A stretch of DNA of 64,000 bases from Dysgonomonadaceae bacterium zrk40 (GTDB lineage Bacteria > Bacteroidota > Bacteroidia > Bacteroidales > Dysgonomonadaceae), in assembly GCA_016916535.1 (NCBI GenBank), contig CP070276.1, forward strand, positions 2,852,001 through 2,916,000, in the 5' to 3' direction. Of the stretch, positions 52,841 through 63,500 are shown piece by piece (the first letter of the stretch is position 1; every line of letters starts with the position of its first letter). The notes under the pieces are model-generated. The model was not told where the DNA came from and did not search any database. It was given only the letters and a program-made list of their open reading frames with translations. A program made the translations under genes and the position numbers.

Positions 52841-54295
52841 ATGTACAAGATATACTTTTTACTCATCCTGCTGATTGTCAATTCTATTCATCTGTTATCA
52901 TCGGAACCATCGGCAACGGAAGTGAGAGCTGTGTGGCTCACCACCAACTATGGGCTCGACTGGCCGCGTAACAGAACCAGCCGTGAGATGCAGCAAAAAG
53001 AGCTGATCACCATCCTTGACAGTTTGCAGAAATACAACTTCAACACGGTACTCTTCCAGGTGCGGGGCAGGGGAGAGGTCCTTTATCGCTCATCAATAGA
53101 GCCGATGTCTTCATTGGTTGTCGGTGGTGGTAATGCTCCCTCTGCTTTTGATCCCCTGGCATTCGCCATTGAAGAGTGTCACAAGCGGGGACTCGAATGC
53201 CACGCATGGATTGTCACCTATCCCCTCGGTAACGACCGCCAGGTGAGGAGCCTGGGAAATGCTTCGGTGACCAGGAAGCATCCCTCCCTGGTGAGGAAGT
53301 TCAACGGTGAATGGTATCTCGACCCGGGAAATCCGCGGTCTGACGATTACCTCCTATCAATCGTGAAGGAGATCGTTACAGGCTACGAGGTGGATGGGAT
53401 TCATTTCGATTACATCCGTTATCCCGACAACAGGGGACGTTTTCCCGACGACGCCATGTACCGCCTCTATGGCAAGGGGAAATCGCGGGCCGACTGGCGA
53501 AGGGATAACATCACACGGTTTGTGACCAAGGCGTACGACTGGATCAAGCAGGAGAAGCCATGGGTTCAGGTGAGCAGTGCCCCCCTGGGACGTTACCGTG
53601 CCATTGGCAGTAACGGACATGGATGGACTGCCATGGAGACGGTCTACCAGGATGCTGGTCGTTGGATGCAGGCTGGTAAGCACGATGCGCTCTATCCGAT
53701 GATGTATTACAAGGATCATCTCTTTTACCCTTTTGTGGATGACTGGATGGAGAATGGCAACCGGCGCATCGTGGTACCCGGTCTCGGTGCCTATCAAATG
53801 GTAGAGCTGGGATGGTCACGACAGGATATCCTCAACCAGGTAGATTATACCCGGCAAAACAGGGTTCACGGGCAGGCCTATTTTCGTGCGGGCAACCTGC
53901 TCGCAAATACCAAAGGAATCCTCTCATCCATAGCAACCTACTATCGTTATCCGGCCAAGCTGCCGCCAATGACGTGGCTCTCAGATACCATCCCCGCACC
54001 CCCTGCCGATTTGAGGGCGGAACGAAGAGCCGACGGACTGTTTGAGTTGAGTTGGAATGACTTCGGAAAGCAGCAGAGGGTCACATACAATATCTATCGA
54101 ACCAAAAGTGACGATTTTAACGTTGATCGGGCGGAGAATCTGTTGGCTGTGGGAGTGAAAGAGCCCTATCTTCACCTGGAGGTTGAAGATGACGATCAGG
54201 CATTTTACTATTTCGTGACTGTTTCAGATTCATTCCACAATGAGAGTAAACCCTCCACACCTGCATACTTCTATCACTCGCAAACAATCAAATAG
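52841..54295 (+). CDS. GHL10-type glycoside hydrolase-like protein (YngK/DUF187 family)
   Basis: 484 aa with a signal peptide (MYKIYFLLILLIVNSIHLLS). Residues 25-370 form a TIM-barrel of the GHL10 family: EVRAVWLTTNYGLDWP, YNFNTVLFQVRGRGEVLY, RGLECHAWIVTYPLGN, and VDGIHFDYIRYPD with the acidic residues expected at the active site. Residues 385-475 are an FN3-like beta domain. Relatives are proposed to cleave peptidoglycan or exopolysaccharide; the substrate here is unknown. Monocistronic behind its own -7 box. Confidence 0.88.
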   Translation: MYKIYFLLILLIVNSIHLLSSEPSATEVRAVWLTTNYGLDWPRNRTSREMQQKELITILDSLQKYNFNTVLFQVRGRGEVLYRSSIEPMSSLVVGGGNAPSAFDPLAFAIEECHKRGLECHAWIVTYPLGNDRQVRSLGNASVTRKHPSLVRKFNGEWYLDPGNPRSDDYLLSIVKEIVTGYEVDGIHFDYIRYPDNRGRFPDDAMYRLYGKGKSRADWRRDNITRFVTKAYDWIKQEKPWVQVSSAPLGRYRAIGSNGHGWTAMETVYQDAGRWMQAGKHDALYPMMYYKDHLFYPFVDDWMENGNRRIVVPGLGAYQMVELGWSRQDILNQVDYTRQNRVHGQAYFRAGNLLANTKGILSSIATYYRYPAKLPPMTWLSDTIPAPPADLRAERRADGLFELSWNDFGKQQRVTYNIYRTKSDDFNVDRAENLLAVGVKEPYLHLEVEDDDQAFYYFVTVSDSFHNESKPSTPAYFYHSQTIK

Positions 54296-54380
54296 ATAGC
54301 GGGATGATAAATTGAAATCAATTTCTGCGATTGATGAGAAATATCAAAAGAGAACATTAGGATAAATCAATAAATTGGAA

Positions 54381-54388
54381 TAATTTTG
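54381..54388 (+). promoter_or_regulatory. -7 box almost touching the fur start codon
   Basis: TAATTTTG ends 5 bp before the ATG at 54394. If used, transcription would begin at or next to the start codon, giving a leaderless mRNA. No TTTG at -33; TTAG lies at the right distance. Confidence 0.4.
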
Positions 54389-54393
54389 TAGCA

Positions 54394-54900
54394 ATGGAGG
54401 CCAGTCAGAAATTAAGAAAACAGGTGAAGGATGAGTTTATGGAGTACCTCACTCTGCATAAACACCGAAAGACACCCGAACGGTTTGCGATCCTGGACCA
54501 TATCTACACGACGAAGGGACATTTCGACATGGATTCCCTCTACAAGTCGATGATTGACGTGAACTTCAGGGTGAGCCGCGCTACCCTTTACAATACGATA
54601 GATTTGTTACTGGACTGCGGACTGGTGGTGAAACATCAGTTTGGTGGTAACATGTCTAAGTATGAGCGGGCCTACGGCAATGAAAATCATGATCATCTGA
54701 TCTGCACCAGCTGCGGACAGGTTTGGGAGACGAGAAACAGCGACCTGCTGACACAGGCTCAACTGAAAAAAATCAAGAAATTCAGCGTCAGTTATTACAG
54801 TATGTACATCTATGGTACCTGCAGCAAATGCAGCCATGCCAAGAAGATGGAACTACGAAAACTTGAGCGTGACAGCAAGGAGAAGAAAAAAAACAAATAA
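54394..54900 (+). CDS. fur: Fur-family transcriptional regulator
   Basis: 168 aa. Residues 15-90 form the winged helix (HRKTPERFAILDHIYTTKGH, then VSRATLYNTIDLLLDCGLVV). Metal sites: ENHDHLICTSCGQVWE (His cluster and CxxC) and GTCSKCSH (second CxxC for structural zinc). The C-terminus is lysine-rich. It represses iron or zinc uptake genes when metal is bound; which metal cannot be told from sequence, so the symbol is family-level. purA begins 69 bp downstream. Confidence 0.88.
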   Translation: MEASQKLRKQVKDEFMEYLTLHKHRKTPERFAILDHIYTTKGHFDMDSLYKSMIDVNFRVSRATLYNTIDLLLDCGLVVKHQFGGNMSKYERAYGNENHDHLICTSCGQVWETRNSDLLTQAQLKKIKKFSVSYYSMYIYGTCSKCSHAKKMELRKLERDSKEKKKNK

Positions 54901-54969
54901 GCGATAGGTGCTTATCAAACAGGGATGGGTGAACCAAATCCCATTCATCCGATTAACAACACACAAAAT

Positions 54970-56232
54970 ATGAAAGTTGATGTAATCTTGGGCCTCCAGT
55001 GGGGCGATGAGGGAAAAGGAAAAGTGGTGGATGTGCTGACACCGAATTATGAAATAGTGGCACGTTTTCAGGGTGGACCCAATGCCGGTCACACGCTCGA
55101 GTTTGAAGGTGAGAAATATATCTTGAAATCAATCCCCTCAGGTATTTTTCAGGAGGGAAAAGTCAATATCATCGGCAACGGTGTGGTAATAGACCCGGCG
55201 CTCTTTCGTCAGGAGATTGAGGCACTCGAAGAGACAGGGCACACCCTGACCGACAGGCTCTATATTTCCAAGAAGGCACACCTGATATTGCCCACGCACA
55301 GGCTGCTCGATGCTGCTTCTGAGAAGGCTATGGGCAACGCCAAGATCGGAACCACCGGACGGGGCATCGGACCTGCCTACACCGATAAGATCAGTCGCCA
55401 CGGGCTCCGGGTGGGTGATCTCTTCCACAACTTCGAGGAGAAATACAGCCAGGCTGTGGCACGCCACAGGGAGATGCTCGATCAGTACGATTTTGAATAC
55501 GACCTGGAAGCACTCGAAAAACCATGGTTTGAAGGGGTGGAGAAGATGAAGAGTTTTCAGATTATCGAAAGTGAACACTTTATCAATCGCGAATTGCAGA
55601 ACGGTTCGAGGGTGCTGGCCGAAGGTGCACAGGGCTCCATGCTCGACATCGATTTCGGATCATATCCCTTTGTCACCTCCTCCAGCACTGTCTGTGCAGG
55701 TGCCTGCACGGGACTTGGAATTGCCCCCCGCACCATTGGTGAAGTGTATGGCATCTTCAAGGCCTATTGTACGAGGGTTGGAAGCGGTCCCTTCCCCACG
55801 GAGCTGTTTGACGAGTATGGACAGTTACTTCGTGACAACGGTCGTGAATATGGCTCAGTGACCGGCCGTCCCCGCCGCTGCGGCTGGATCGACCTGGTGG
55901 CGCTCCGCTATACGGTGATGCTCAACGGCGTGACCAAGCTGGTGATGATGAAGAGTGATGTGTTGGACAGCTTTGAAACCATCAAAACATGCGTGGCATA
56001 CCGCATCAACGGTAAGGAAACCGAAGAGCTTCCGTTCGACATCACCGAAGGCATCGAACCGGTGTGGGTGGAGCTGCCGGGATGGAAAACCGACATGACA
56101 AAGATGCAGTCGGAAGATGAGTTCCCGGAAGAATTCAACAACTATCTCACCTTCCTCGAAGAGGAGCTGGGAGTGCCCATCGCCATCGTTTCGGTGGGTC
56201 CCGACAGGGCACAGACCATCATCCGCCAGTAA
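54970..56232 (+). CDS. purA: Adenylosuccinate synthetase
   Basis: 420 aa from MKVDVILGLQWGDEGKGKVVD (the first 20 residues carry the GTP-binding signature); the ATG at 54925 is upstream of the family start. It joins IMP and aspartate to adenylosuccinate in AMP synthesis. Other blocks: GGPNAGHT, GTTGRGIGPAYTDKISR, GSRVLAEGAQGSMLDIDFG and TGRPRRCGW. Length is normal. It follows fur in the same direction with only a short gap. Confidence 0.97.
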   Translation: MKVDVILGLQWGDEGKGKVVDVLTPNYEIVARFQGGPNAGHTLEFEGEKYILKSIPSGIFQEGKVNIIGNGVVIDPALFRQEIEALEETGHTLTDRLYISKKAHLILPTHRLLDAASEKAMGNAKIGTTGRGIGPAYTDKISRHGLRVGDLFHNFEEKYSQAVARHREMLDQYDFEYDLEALEKPWFEGVEKMKSFQIIESEHFINRELQNGSRVLAEGAQGSMLDIDFGSYPFVTSSSTVCAGACTGLGIAPRTIGEVYGIFKAYCTRVGSGPFPTELFDEYGQLLRDNGREYGSVTGRPRRCGWIDLVALRYTVMLNGVTKLVMMKSDVLDSFETIKTCVAYRINGKETEELPFDITEGIEPVWVELPGWKTDMTKMQSEDEFPEEFNNYLTFLEEELGVPIAIVSVGPDRAQTIIRQ

Positions 56233-56298
56233 AACGGCACACTTTTGGCAGTTGAACTTTTGTGCACACCAAATGTTTAGTTAGAAAATAGAAAAGAT

Positions 56299-56979
56299 AT
56301 GTCACCAATTTGGATTCTGTTCATCGCCATAGCGATTGCCGGATGGGCCGTTCAGGCTACCCTCCAGAGCCGCTTCAAGAAATATTCGAAGATACCCCTC
56401 CGCAACGGGATGACCGGTCGTGAGGTGGCGGAGAAGATGCTGCACGACAATGGCATCTTCGATGTCCAGGTGATCTCCGTGAGAGGAAGACTCACCGACC
56501 ACTACAACCCGCTCAACAAGACCATCAACCTGAGCGAACCGGTGTATGGCTCTTACAGTGTGGCGGCTGCTGCCGTCGCTGCCCACGAAACGGGACATGC
56601 GCTGCAGCATGCCAAGGGGTATGCACCCCTGAAGATGCGGTCGGCACTGGTCCCCGTTGTCTCCTCCACCTCCAAGTGGGTGATGTGGGTGATTCTGGGC
56701 GGTATCATCATGATTCAGACCTTCCCGATGTTGATCTGGATTGGTATCGGCATGTTTGCCCTCACCACCCTCTTCAGCTTTGTCACCCTCCCGGTGGAAA
56801 AGAATGCCACCAACCGTGCGCTGGTATGGCTCAGGAGTGCCGGTATCACCGACAGAAGCAACCATGACCAGGCAGTGGATGCCCTCCGATGGGCAGGTTA
56901 TACCTATGTGGTGGCCGCCCTCAGCTCCCTGGCCACACTGCTCTACTACATCATGATTGCCAGCGGCAGCAGGAGATAG
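56299..56979 (+). CDS. YugP-type membrane zinc metallopeptidase
   Basis: 226 aa. Transmembrane helix at 3-20, the zinc motif AAHETGHALQHAKGY (HExxH form HETGH) near residues 95-110, then two or three further helices (WVMWVILGGIIMIQTFPMLI, and a C-terminal pair). This matches the Zn_peptidase_2 (YugP) family, integral membrane proteases of unknown substrate. The stretch GREVAEKMLHDNGIFDVQVI before the motif is also typical. A strong terminator follows. Confidence 0.92.
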   Translation: MSPIWILFIAIAIAGWAVQATLQSRFKKYSKIPLRNGMTGREVAEKMLHDNGIFDVQVISVRGRLTDHYNPLNKTINLSEPVYGSYSVAAAAVAAHETGHALQHAKGYAPLKMRSALVPVVSSTSKWVMWVILGGIIMIQTFPMLIWIGIGMFALTTLFSFVTLPVEKNATNRALVWLRSAGITDRSNHDQAVDALRWAGYTYVVAALSSLATLLYYIMIASGSRR

Positions 56980-57007
56980 GAGTTGATTACCTTATAACCT
57001 TTAGAAG

Positions 57008-57046
57008 CGCGGTGCGAAAACATTTTCGCACCGCGTTGCGTTTTAT
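57008..57046 (+). terminator. Terminator after the YugP-type gene
   Basis: A 13-bp perfect stem CGCGGTGCGAAAA / TTTTCGCACCGCG (57008-57020, 57023-57035), followed by TTGCGTTTTATT. The T tract is interrupted, so it may be less efficient than others here. Confidence 0.75.
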
Positions 57047-57103
57047 TCCTGCCGGTGGTTGCTGGCAGGAACGAAACATTCATTTTCAGAACGAGGGATC
57101 AAG

Positions 57104-58027
57104 ATGAAAACAATTCTGGTAACAGGGGGCTCGGGACTGGTAGGCCGCAGGCTTACGAAGATGCTCATGGAACGCGGTTACAAGGTGCTTTGGCTCAGCC
57201 GTGAAAGTGATCCGGAAAGTGACCCGCCACGCTACAGCTGGGACTACCGAAACAGGAAGATCGACAGGGAGGCGGTGGAACAGGCCGATGTGATCATACA
57301 CCTGGCTGGTGCCAACCTGGGTGAGGGTCGATGGAGCGAAGACCGGAAGAAAGAGATTGTGGCTAGCCGCGTGGATACCGCCGGTTTATTGTTTGACACC
57401 CTGCAGGAGAGTGAACATCAGATTGAAGCTTTTATCTCTGCATCTGCCATTGGCTATTACGGGGCTGCTGTTACTGACAACGTTTTCACCGAGGAGGAGC
57501 AACCAAGAGAGCATGATTTCCTGAGTGATACCTGCCGGCAGTGGGAGGAGGCCGCCTTCCGGTTCAACACCCTGCCGGGGGTGCGAACAGTGGCTCTGCG
57601 CACCGGCTTCGTGGTGGACCGTGACAGTGATGCCTTCAAAAAGATGGTGCTACCCACGCGCCTGGGGGTAGGATCGCCCCTGGGGAGCGGCAGGCAGTAC
57701 CTCAGCTGGATTCACCTGGAAGATCTCTGCCGTCTCTATATCCGGGCAGTTGAGGAGGCAACAATGGAAGGGGTTTACAACGCCGTGGCTCCGGAAGAGA
57801 TCACCAATGCCGATTTCATGCATACCCTGGCGAAGGAGATGCACCGCCCCTTCTTCTTTCCCGCAGTCCCTTCCTTTGTCATGCGCCTGGTGATGGGAGA
57901 GGCAGCCGACCTGGTGTTGGGTGGCAGCAGCATCTCGGCACAAAAGATATTGGACAGTGGTTTCCGGTTCCGTTACGAGCATGCAGAGGAGGCAATCAGG
58001 GCATCACTCCGGAATACCGATCGTTAG
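57104..58027 (+). CDS. TIGR01777-family epimerase/oxidoreductase
   Basis: 307 aa from MKTILVTGGSGLVGRRL; the frame back to 57059 is not conserved. SDR-type Rossmann fold: TGGSGLVG (nucleotide-binding), VIIHLAGANLGEGRW, ISASAIGYYG (active-site region with Tyr), and the C-terminal DUF1731 segment GEAADLVLGGSSISAQKILD. This is the YfcH/TIGR01777 group, related to sugar epimerases; plant relatives act in cell division and E. coli YfcH is uncharacterised. Convergent with the aldo/keto reductase gene. Confidence 0.9.
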   Translation: MKTILVTGGSGLVGRRLTKMLMERGYKVLWLSRESDPESDPPRYSWDYRNRKIDREAVEQADVIIHLAGANLGEGRWSEDRKKEIVASRVDTAGLLFDTLQESEHQIEAFISASAIGYYGAAVTDNVFTEEEQPREHDFLSDTCRQWEEAAFRFNTLPGVRTVALRTGFVVDRDSDAFKKMVLPTRLGVGSPLGSGRQYLSWIHLEDLCRLYIRAVEEATMEGVYNAVAPEEITNADFMHTLAKEMHRPFFFPAVPSFVMRLVMGEAADLVLGGSSISAQKILDSGFRFRYEHAEEAIRASLRNTDR

Positions 58028-58101
58028 GTTTGATGAAATGAAATACCCTGCGGTGGAAATGATCACCGAGAACGCCACACCCCTCTGCTTGAAACTGATA
58101 A

Positions 58102-58134
58102 AAGAGAGCCGGCTCATTTCGAGCCGGCTCTCTT
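58102..58134. terminator. Bidirectional terminator between convergent genes
   Basis: A perfect 14-bp stem AAGAGAGCCGGCTC / GAGCCGGCTCTCTT with a 5-nt loop. The minus side ends in CTTTTATC. It separates the TIGR01777 gene from the aldo/keto reductase gene. Confidence 0.85.
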
Positions 58135-58153
58135 GCAATGCGATTATTGCTGA

Positions 58154-59155
58154 TTATGCCTTCGGGTCGAAGAAGGGGTACTCCTTCACCGTGAGGAACT
58201 CGTTGTCGAGCAATTTCTTCTCCTTGCGGGTGAGAGGTTTGTCAGCGATCTCACCGATGTGGTCCACGCAAAAGGCGAAGTGGCGGAAATCACCCGGGGG
58301 GACAATCACATCAGCTCCTATGTTGAAGGTGTATTTCAGCGCGGCGATACCCAGCTCCGGCTCCTCCACATCGATTGGCTTGACCCACGACTTGGGGTAG
58401 CTCTTGCGCTCCTCGTCGTTCAGCCATCGACGATGTACCAGTCCTTTCAGGGCGATCACCCCCATGCCGCGTTGTTTCGCATCGTTGGCCACTCCCGATC
58501 CCCAGCCGGCAAGCATATCCATCTGCCAGTTGATGGGAAACATCACCGTATCGAAATCGTACATCGACATGGCCCGCAGTGCCTGTACCTGTGAGTGGGC
58601 TGAAAAACCCACCTTGCGGATACGGCCCCGCTGCTTCTCTTTCTCAATCATCTCCATCACCCCATTGGATGCGAATGCACGGTCCACATCTTCGGCTGTA
58701 GTGAGGCTGTGCAGCTGATAAAGGTCGAAGTAATCGGTGTGGAGCAACCGCAGTGATTCTGCAAACTCCTTCTCAGCTTCCTCCCGCGATCGCTGGCTTG
58801 TCTTACAGGAAAGGTATACCTCTTTGCGGTAAGGTCTCAGCGAGTTACCCAACTTCTCCTGTGCATCGCCATAGGAGGGTGCCACGTCGAAGTAGTTGAT
58901 GCCCCTGTCATGAGCCCAGGCAACGTAGTTGTCGGAGGCATCCTGACCGTCACGCATGGAGACAATCCCCCCGTAGACTACGGGGAACACTTCAAAACCG
59001 GTCTTCCCAAGTTTGTGTCTGATAACTTTGTTGCCGGGGTGGTTGCCCGATATCGCTGACAAGTTCTCTGTAGCCATGCCGGTGGATATTTTGCTTGTTG
59101 TACCGATTGCCATTGCGCCGGCGACACTTCGCTTGATGAATGTTCTTTTATCCAT
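58154..59155 (-). CDS. Aldo/keto reductase with N-terminal export-like signal
   Basis: 333 aa. The first 30 residues (MDKRTFIKRSVAGAMAIGTT) resemble a Tat signal in position and tone, but the twin arginine is KR-x-FIKR, so export is uncertain. Residues 45-320 form the AKR TIM barrel with its tetrad visible: YFDVAPSYGDAQ (Asp, Tyr), LSCKTSQR (Lys) and LYQLHSL (His). It reduces carbonyls with NADPH; substrate unknown. Third gene of a probable operon after the S41 protease and the sugar dehydrogenase (31-bp gap). Confidence 0.88.
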   Translation of the reverse strand: MDKRTFIKRSVAGAMAIGTTSKISTGMATENLSAISGNHPGNKVIRHKLGKTGFEVFPVVYGGIVSMRDGQDASDNYVAWAHDRGINYFDVAPSYGDAQEKLGNSLRPYRKEVYLSCKTSQRSREEAEKEFAESLRLLHTDYFDLYQLHSLTTAEDVDRAFASNGVMEMIEKEKQRGRIRKVGFSAHSQVQALRAMSMYDFDTVMFPINWQMDMLAGWGSGVANDAKQRGMGVIALKGLVHRRWLNDEERKSYPKSWVKPIDVEEPELGIAALKYTFNIGADVIVPPGDFRHFAFCVDHIGEIADKPLTRKEKKLLDNEFLTVKEYPFFDPKA

Positions 59156-59186
59156 GATCAGAGGATGTGAGGTTTATGAAGTATGA

Positions 59187-60437
59187 TCAATCCGCTTTTG
59201 CGATACGGTAGAGTCTCCCCTCATCGGTAACCGCGTAAAGGGCTCCATCGTTGCCGTCACCAACGTCACGAAACCGTTGTCCCTCATCGGCCAGCAGACG
59301 TTCTTCACCCACGACCCTGTCGCCCTCAATCACAAGACGGGCGATGTGGTTGCTGTTGAGCCCTCCGATGAAGAGGTTGTTCTGCCACTCCGGTATCGCG
59401 TTGCCGGCATAAAACGCCATGCCGCTGGGTGAAAGCACCGGATCCCAGTAATAAACCGGTTGTTCCATCCCCTCCCTCGCAGTGATTCCTTCACCGATGG
59501 TATTGCCGTTGTATTCGATGCCGTAGGTGATGGCAGGCCATCCGTAATCCTTGCCCGGATTGATCAGATTCAACTCATCGCCGCCACGGGGGCCCATCTC
59601 GCTGAGCCATAGCTCACCCGTCACGGGGTGTATATCCAGTCCCTGCGGATTGCGATGGCCATAGCTGTAGATCTCCGGCAGGGTTCCCTCTTGTCCGATA
59701 AAGGGGTTCCCAGTCACCGGTTCTCCCTCGGGGGTGATGTGCACAACCTTGCCGTGGGCTGTTTCAAGCTTCTGTGCGTTGTAACGTGTTGCCAGGTCGG
59801 ACCGTTCACCGGTGCTCACGAAGAGATTTCCCTCTTTGTTGAACAACAGGCGGCTGCCAAAATGCATGCTGTTGTCGAAGTAAGGGATGGCGCGGTAGAT
59901 GATGCTGAACTTTTCAATGGTTGTTTCATCGTCTGAGAGGCGTCCCTTGCCCACCGCTGTAAGTGATCCCTCATCTGTCCGCTCGGCCAGCGTGAAGAAA
60001 AGCATCCGGCTGTTCGCGAAGTCGGGTGCCGGTGCCACATCGAGCAGACCGCCCTGACCCCGGTCGTCGACCTCCGGGAAGCCGGTGATGGGTTCACTGA
60101 GCGTGCCGTCGCTGGTCGCAATGCGCAGACTTCCGGCCTTCTGGGTGATTAGCAGACGCCCGTCAGGAAGTGCAGTGACCGCCCAGGGTTTGTTGAGTCC
60201 TTCGGCAATGACCGTCACCTCGTAGGGGGTGGTGGTCTTCACACCGCCAATGCGGGTCTGACCTTCGAAGGCCGGTGCATAATCGGTATTGGGATCACGA
60301 TTCTCCACAGGGGGAAGGGTCCCACGTTGTGAGATCTGATTTTCAGACGTCGCTTCATTGCTCTTCTGCCGTTCGCATGTTGCAGAGAGCAGCAGGCTGC
60401 TGAGCAGTAAGAGTGCTCCAATTCTTAGGCTGTGCAT
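59187..60437 (-). CDS. PQQ-type aldose sugar dehydrogenase (GSDH/YliI-like) lipoprotein
   Basis: 416 aa. Lipoprotein signal (LLLLSSLLLSATC, Cys22). Six-bladed propeller of the glucose/sorbosone dehydrogenase family: LNKPWAVTALPDGRLLITQK (catalytic-His position is not certain from this view), GSRLLFNKEGNLFVSTGERS, YGHRNPQGLDIHPVTGELWL, and GGDELNLINPGKDYGWPAIT. Family enzymes oxidise aldoses with pyrroloquinoline quinone in the periplasm. No PQQ synthesis genes are in view. 80 bp after the tricorn-like gene. Confidence 0.88.
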   Translation of the reverse strand: MHSLRIGALLLLSSLLLSATCERQKSNEATSENQISQRGTLPPVENRDPNTDYAPAFEGQTRIGGVKTTTPYEVTVIAEGLNKPWAVTALPDGRLLITQKAGSLRIATSDGTLSEPITGFPEVDDRGQGGLLDVAPAPDFANSRMLFFTLAERTDEGSLTAVGKGRLSDDETTIEKFSIIYRAIPYFDNSMHFGSRLLFNKEGNLFVSTGERSDLATRYNAQKLETAHGKVVHITPEGEPVTGNPFIGQEGTLPEIYSYGHRNPQGLDIHPVTGELWLSEMGPRGGDELNLINPGKDYGWPAITYGIEYNGNTIGEGITAREGMEQPVYYWDPVLSPSGMAFYAGNAIPEWQNNLFIGGLNSNHIARLVIEGDRVVGEERLLADEGQRFRDVGDGNDGALYAVTDEGRLYRIAKAD

Positions 60438-60517
60438 CTTTTTGATTTTAAATGTTTAACTGATTTATTTTTTAGTAACAAACGGTCACCCGAAATGGTT
60501 CAACATGCTGTTGTTGG

Positions 60518-63500
60518 CTATTTTATTTCCACTTCAATCCATTTCGACCGGTCGGGTGGGGTGGGTGCCTCGATCTCTCTGACAGGGTTTTGCTTCAGTT
60601 CATCGAGTAGCACCTTCACTGCTTCCTCTATAGAAGGATCATTGCCTTTGGCCAGCTCCTCAGGGCGGTCCACCACTTCTATATCGGGATATACACCGAT
60701 TCCTTCGATGATCCATTCTCCCGCTTCATCGTAGATGCCGAAACGGGGTACCGAGATATATCCGCCATCCACCAGGCGTGCATTGCCGGAGATGCCAACC
60801 AGTCCACCCCAGGTGCGGGTGCCGATCAGCTTCCCTTCTCCTGTCTTGCGGAAGAAGTAGGGGAAGGCATCGCCACCGGATGAGGAGTAGCCATTGATTA
60901 GCATTGCTTTGGGCCCGTCGTGGGCGATTCCGGGTGATTTCATTGGTTGTGGCAGACCGTTGCGATGCCAGTATACCAGCGTGCGGCGGTTGAGCAGGTC
61001 GATCATCCGGTCAGGAATGAAGCCTCCACCGTTGTAACGGTCGTCGATGATCAATGCCTCCTTGTGGTTGAAGGCGAGCATTCCCTTGAATAGCTCCCGG
61101 TTCCCTTCGATGGCGGTGTTGGGTACATGGATGTATCCTATTTTGCCCCCGGAAAGACGATCGACCAGCTCACGACGGCTTCTCACCCACTCCAGGTAGC
61201 GCAGCTCCTGTTCACTGGTGATGGTCTTAACGTTGTATCTCTTAGCCCCGGAGAGTGATGGAGTGCTGTTTACCGTCAGCTCCACATGCCTGTTTCCCAG
61301 GTTCTCCAGCAATTCGTAGGGGTTCTGTGCGGTGGTGAGTTCCTCTCCGTTGATACGGAGCAGGTAATCTCCCTCCTGTACATTGATGCCACTTTCAGTA
61401 AGTGGTGAACGACGACTCTCATCCCAGTTCTCACCTTGATAGATCTTTTTAATCCGGTAACGCTTTGCAGAAAGATCAGCTTCCAGCTCCGCACCCAGCA
61501 ATCCGCCATTGATTCGTTCCACGCGGGAAATGTCACCCCAGTCCACATAGGCATGGCCGGTATTGCTCTCGCTCACCACCTCGTTGAGGATATAGTCCAG
61601 GTCGTAACGGCTGGGCAGGTGAGGCAGCAGCCTGCCGTACTTCTCACGGATACCCTCCCAATCGACACCGTGTAGGTTGTTCACATAGAAGTAATCACGG
61701 AAGATGCGGAACGCATCACGGTAAATCTGCTCCCACTCCTTGCGGGGATCGATCTTCATGGTGAGCTGTTCCAGATCGAGCTTTCCATTGTTGACATTCT
61801 GACCCGGCTGGTTTTTAGCTACGGCGAAGGCATCTCCTCTTCGGTAGATGAACGATTTGCCGTCGGCCGCCAAAATACCATTGCCGGCACCATCGAGTAT
61901 CTCCTCAGTTTTCTCCTCCTTGATGTTGTAGCGCATCACCTTGTTTCCCGCTGTATAAAGCAGTCCCTCCTCCACGCTTCCCATGAGACGATAGTTGCCT
62001 GCCGGGAGTGGCAGCGTTTCGATGCGGGAGTTGATGTCACTAAAGTCAATGGCGACTGTTATCTTTTCTGCCTCCGTATCATCTGCCTTTTTGTTGTCAG
62101 AGGCCTTCTCTTCAGTAGCAGGCTCTCTATCCTCCTTGTAGGGGGTGAGGGTGGTGCCGTCATCCTGCAGCGGCAGGGCGTAGATGCGGGTGGCATTGTT
62201 GTAGAGATAATCGAATTCAAAGCTGCTGAAGGCCAGGTTGAAATCGCGGTTGGAGAGGAAGAAGAGGTACTTGCCGTCGCGGCTGAAGAGCGGGTTGCCG
62301 TCGGAGAAGGTGGCATCGGTGAGCTGATGTTTCTCGCCGCTGGTAAGGTTGTAGACCCAGAGTGACGACTGGTAGTTGGGAGCTGTCTTGCTGTAGGCAA
62401 CCCACTCCCCGTCGGGTGAGAAACTGTAGTCGGTTATCTCATCGGCGCTGGCCTCATCGATCACCTTCTGATTGCCGCTGGCGACATCCACCAGCCATAG
62501 CTTCATGGTGCGGTCGCTGTAGACCAGATGGCTGCTTTTGGGCGACCACTCGGCAGCATGCTTCCATGCCGATGAGCCGCGGGTGATCTTTCTTGGTTCA
62601 GCATTGTCGCTGTTCTCCAGCAAGTAGAGCTCATACTCACCGGTGGCATCGGAATAATAGGCTATCTGCTTGCCGTCGGGTGACCAGACAGGAGATAGCT
62701 CCCGGATACCCTGGGTGCGCGTCAGGTTCCTGATCTCTCCCTTCTCCACAGGGACAGAGAAGATATCTCCCCGTGCTTCGAACAGTGCCCGCTTACCGGT
62801 GGGTGAGAGGCCATAGCTTCCCACATATTCCTTCACGCTCCGGTAGGTGGCCTGCAGGTGGGGATTGTCGTAGTGGATACCTACCTTAACCCTGCGGTTC
62901 TCACCCGAGGAGAGATCCAGCAGGTAGAGGGCACCTCCCATCTCATATACCAGTTGTCCCTGCTCACCCGAGGGCCACATCACATCGTAATCGGTATGAT
63001 GCGTGATCTGCTCCTCGACACCTGTTTCGATGTTATGACGCCAGATGTTGAGGCGACTGTCACGGTCGGAGGCGTAGTAGATATCGTTGCCATGCCATAC
63101 AGGCCATTGGTCGCTGCCGGCCCAGCTGGTGAGCTGTCGCGATTCGTTCTTATTGAGGTCGTAGCTCCATAACTCTGTAGCACGTCCCCCTTTGTATCTT
63201 TTCCAGGTGCGGAACTCGCGGTCCACCGGAGTGAAACATAATTGCTTGCCGTCGGGTGAGAAGGTGGCGAAACCGCCGTTGACGATAGGCAACGGCTCCT
63301 CAAGACCTCCTTCCAGGTCGACGGTGAAATAACGACCGTTGCGTTCGCCGAAGCTGGTGCGATTGGCACGGAAGAGGATGCGTCTGCTGTCGGGACTCCA
63401 ATCGAGCACTACATGGTCGTACCCTCCCCTCGGGGGCATCTCCCCTACGGAATGATAGAAGGTAAGCTGTCGTGCGGCACCCCCCTCTGCGGGCATCACC

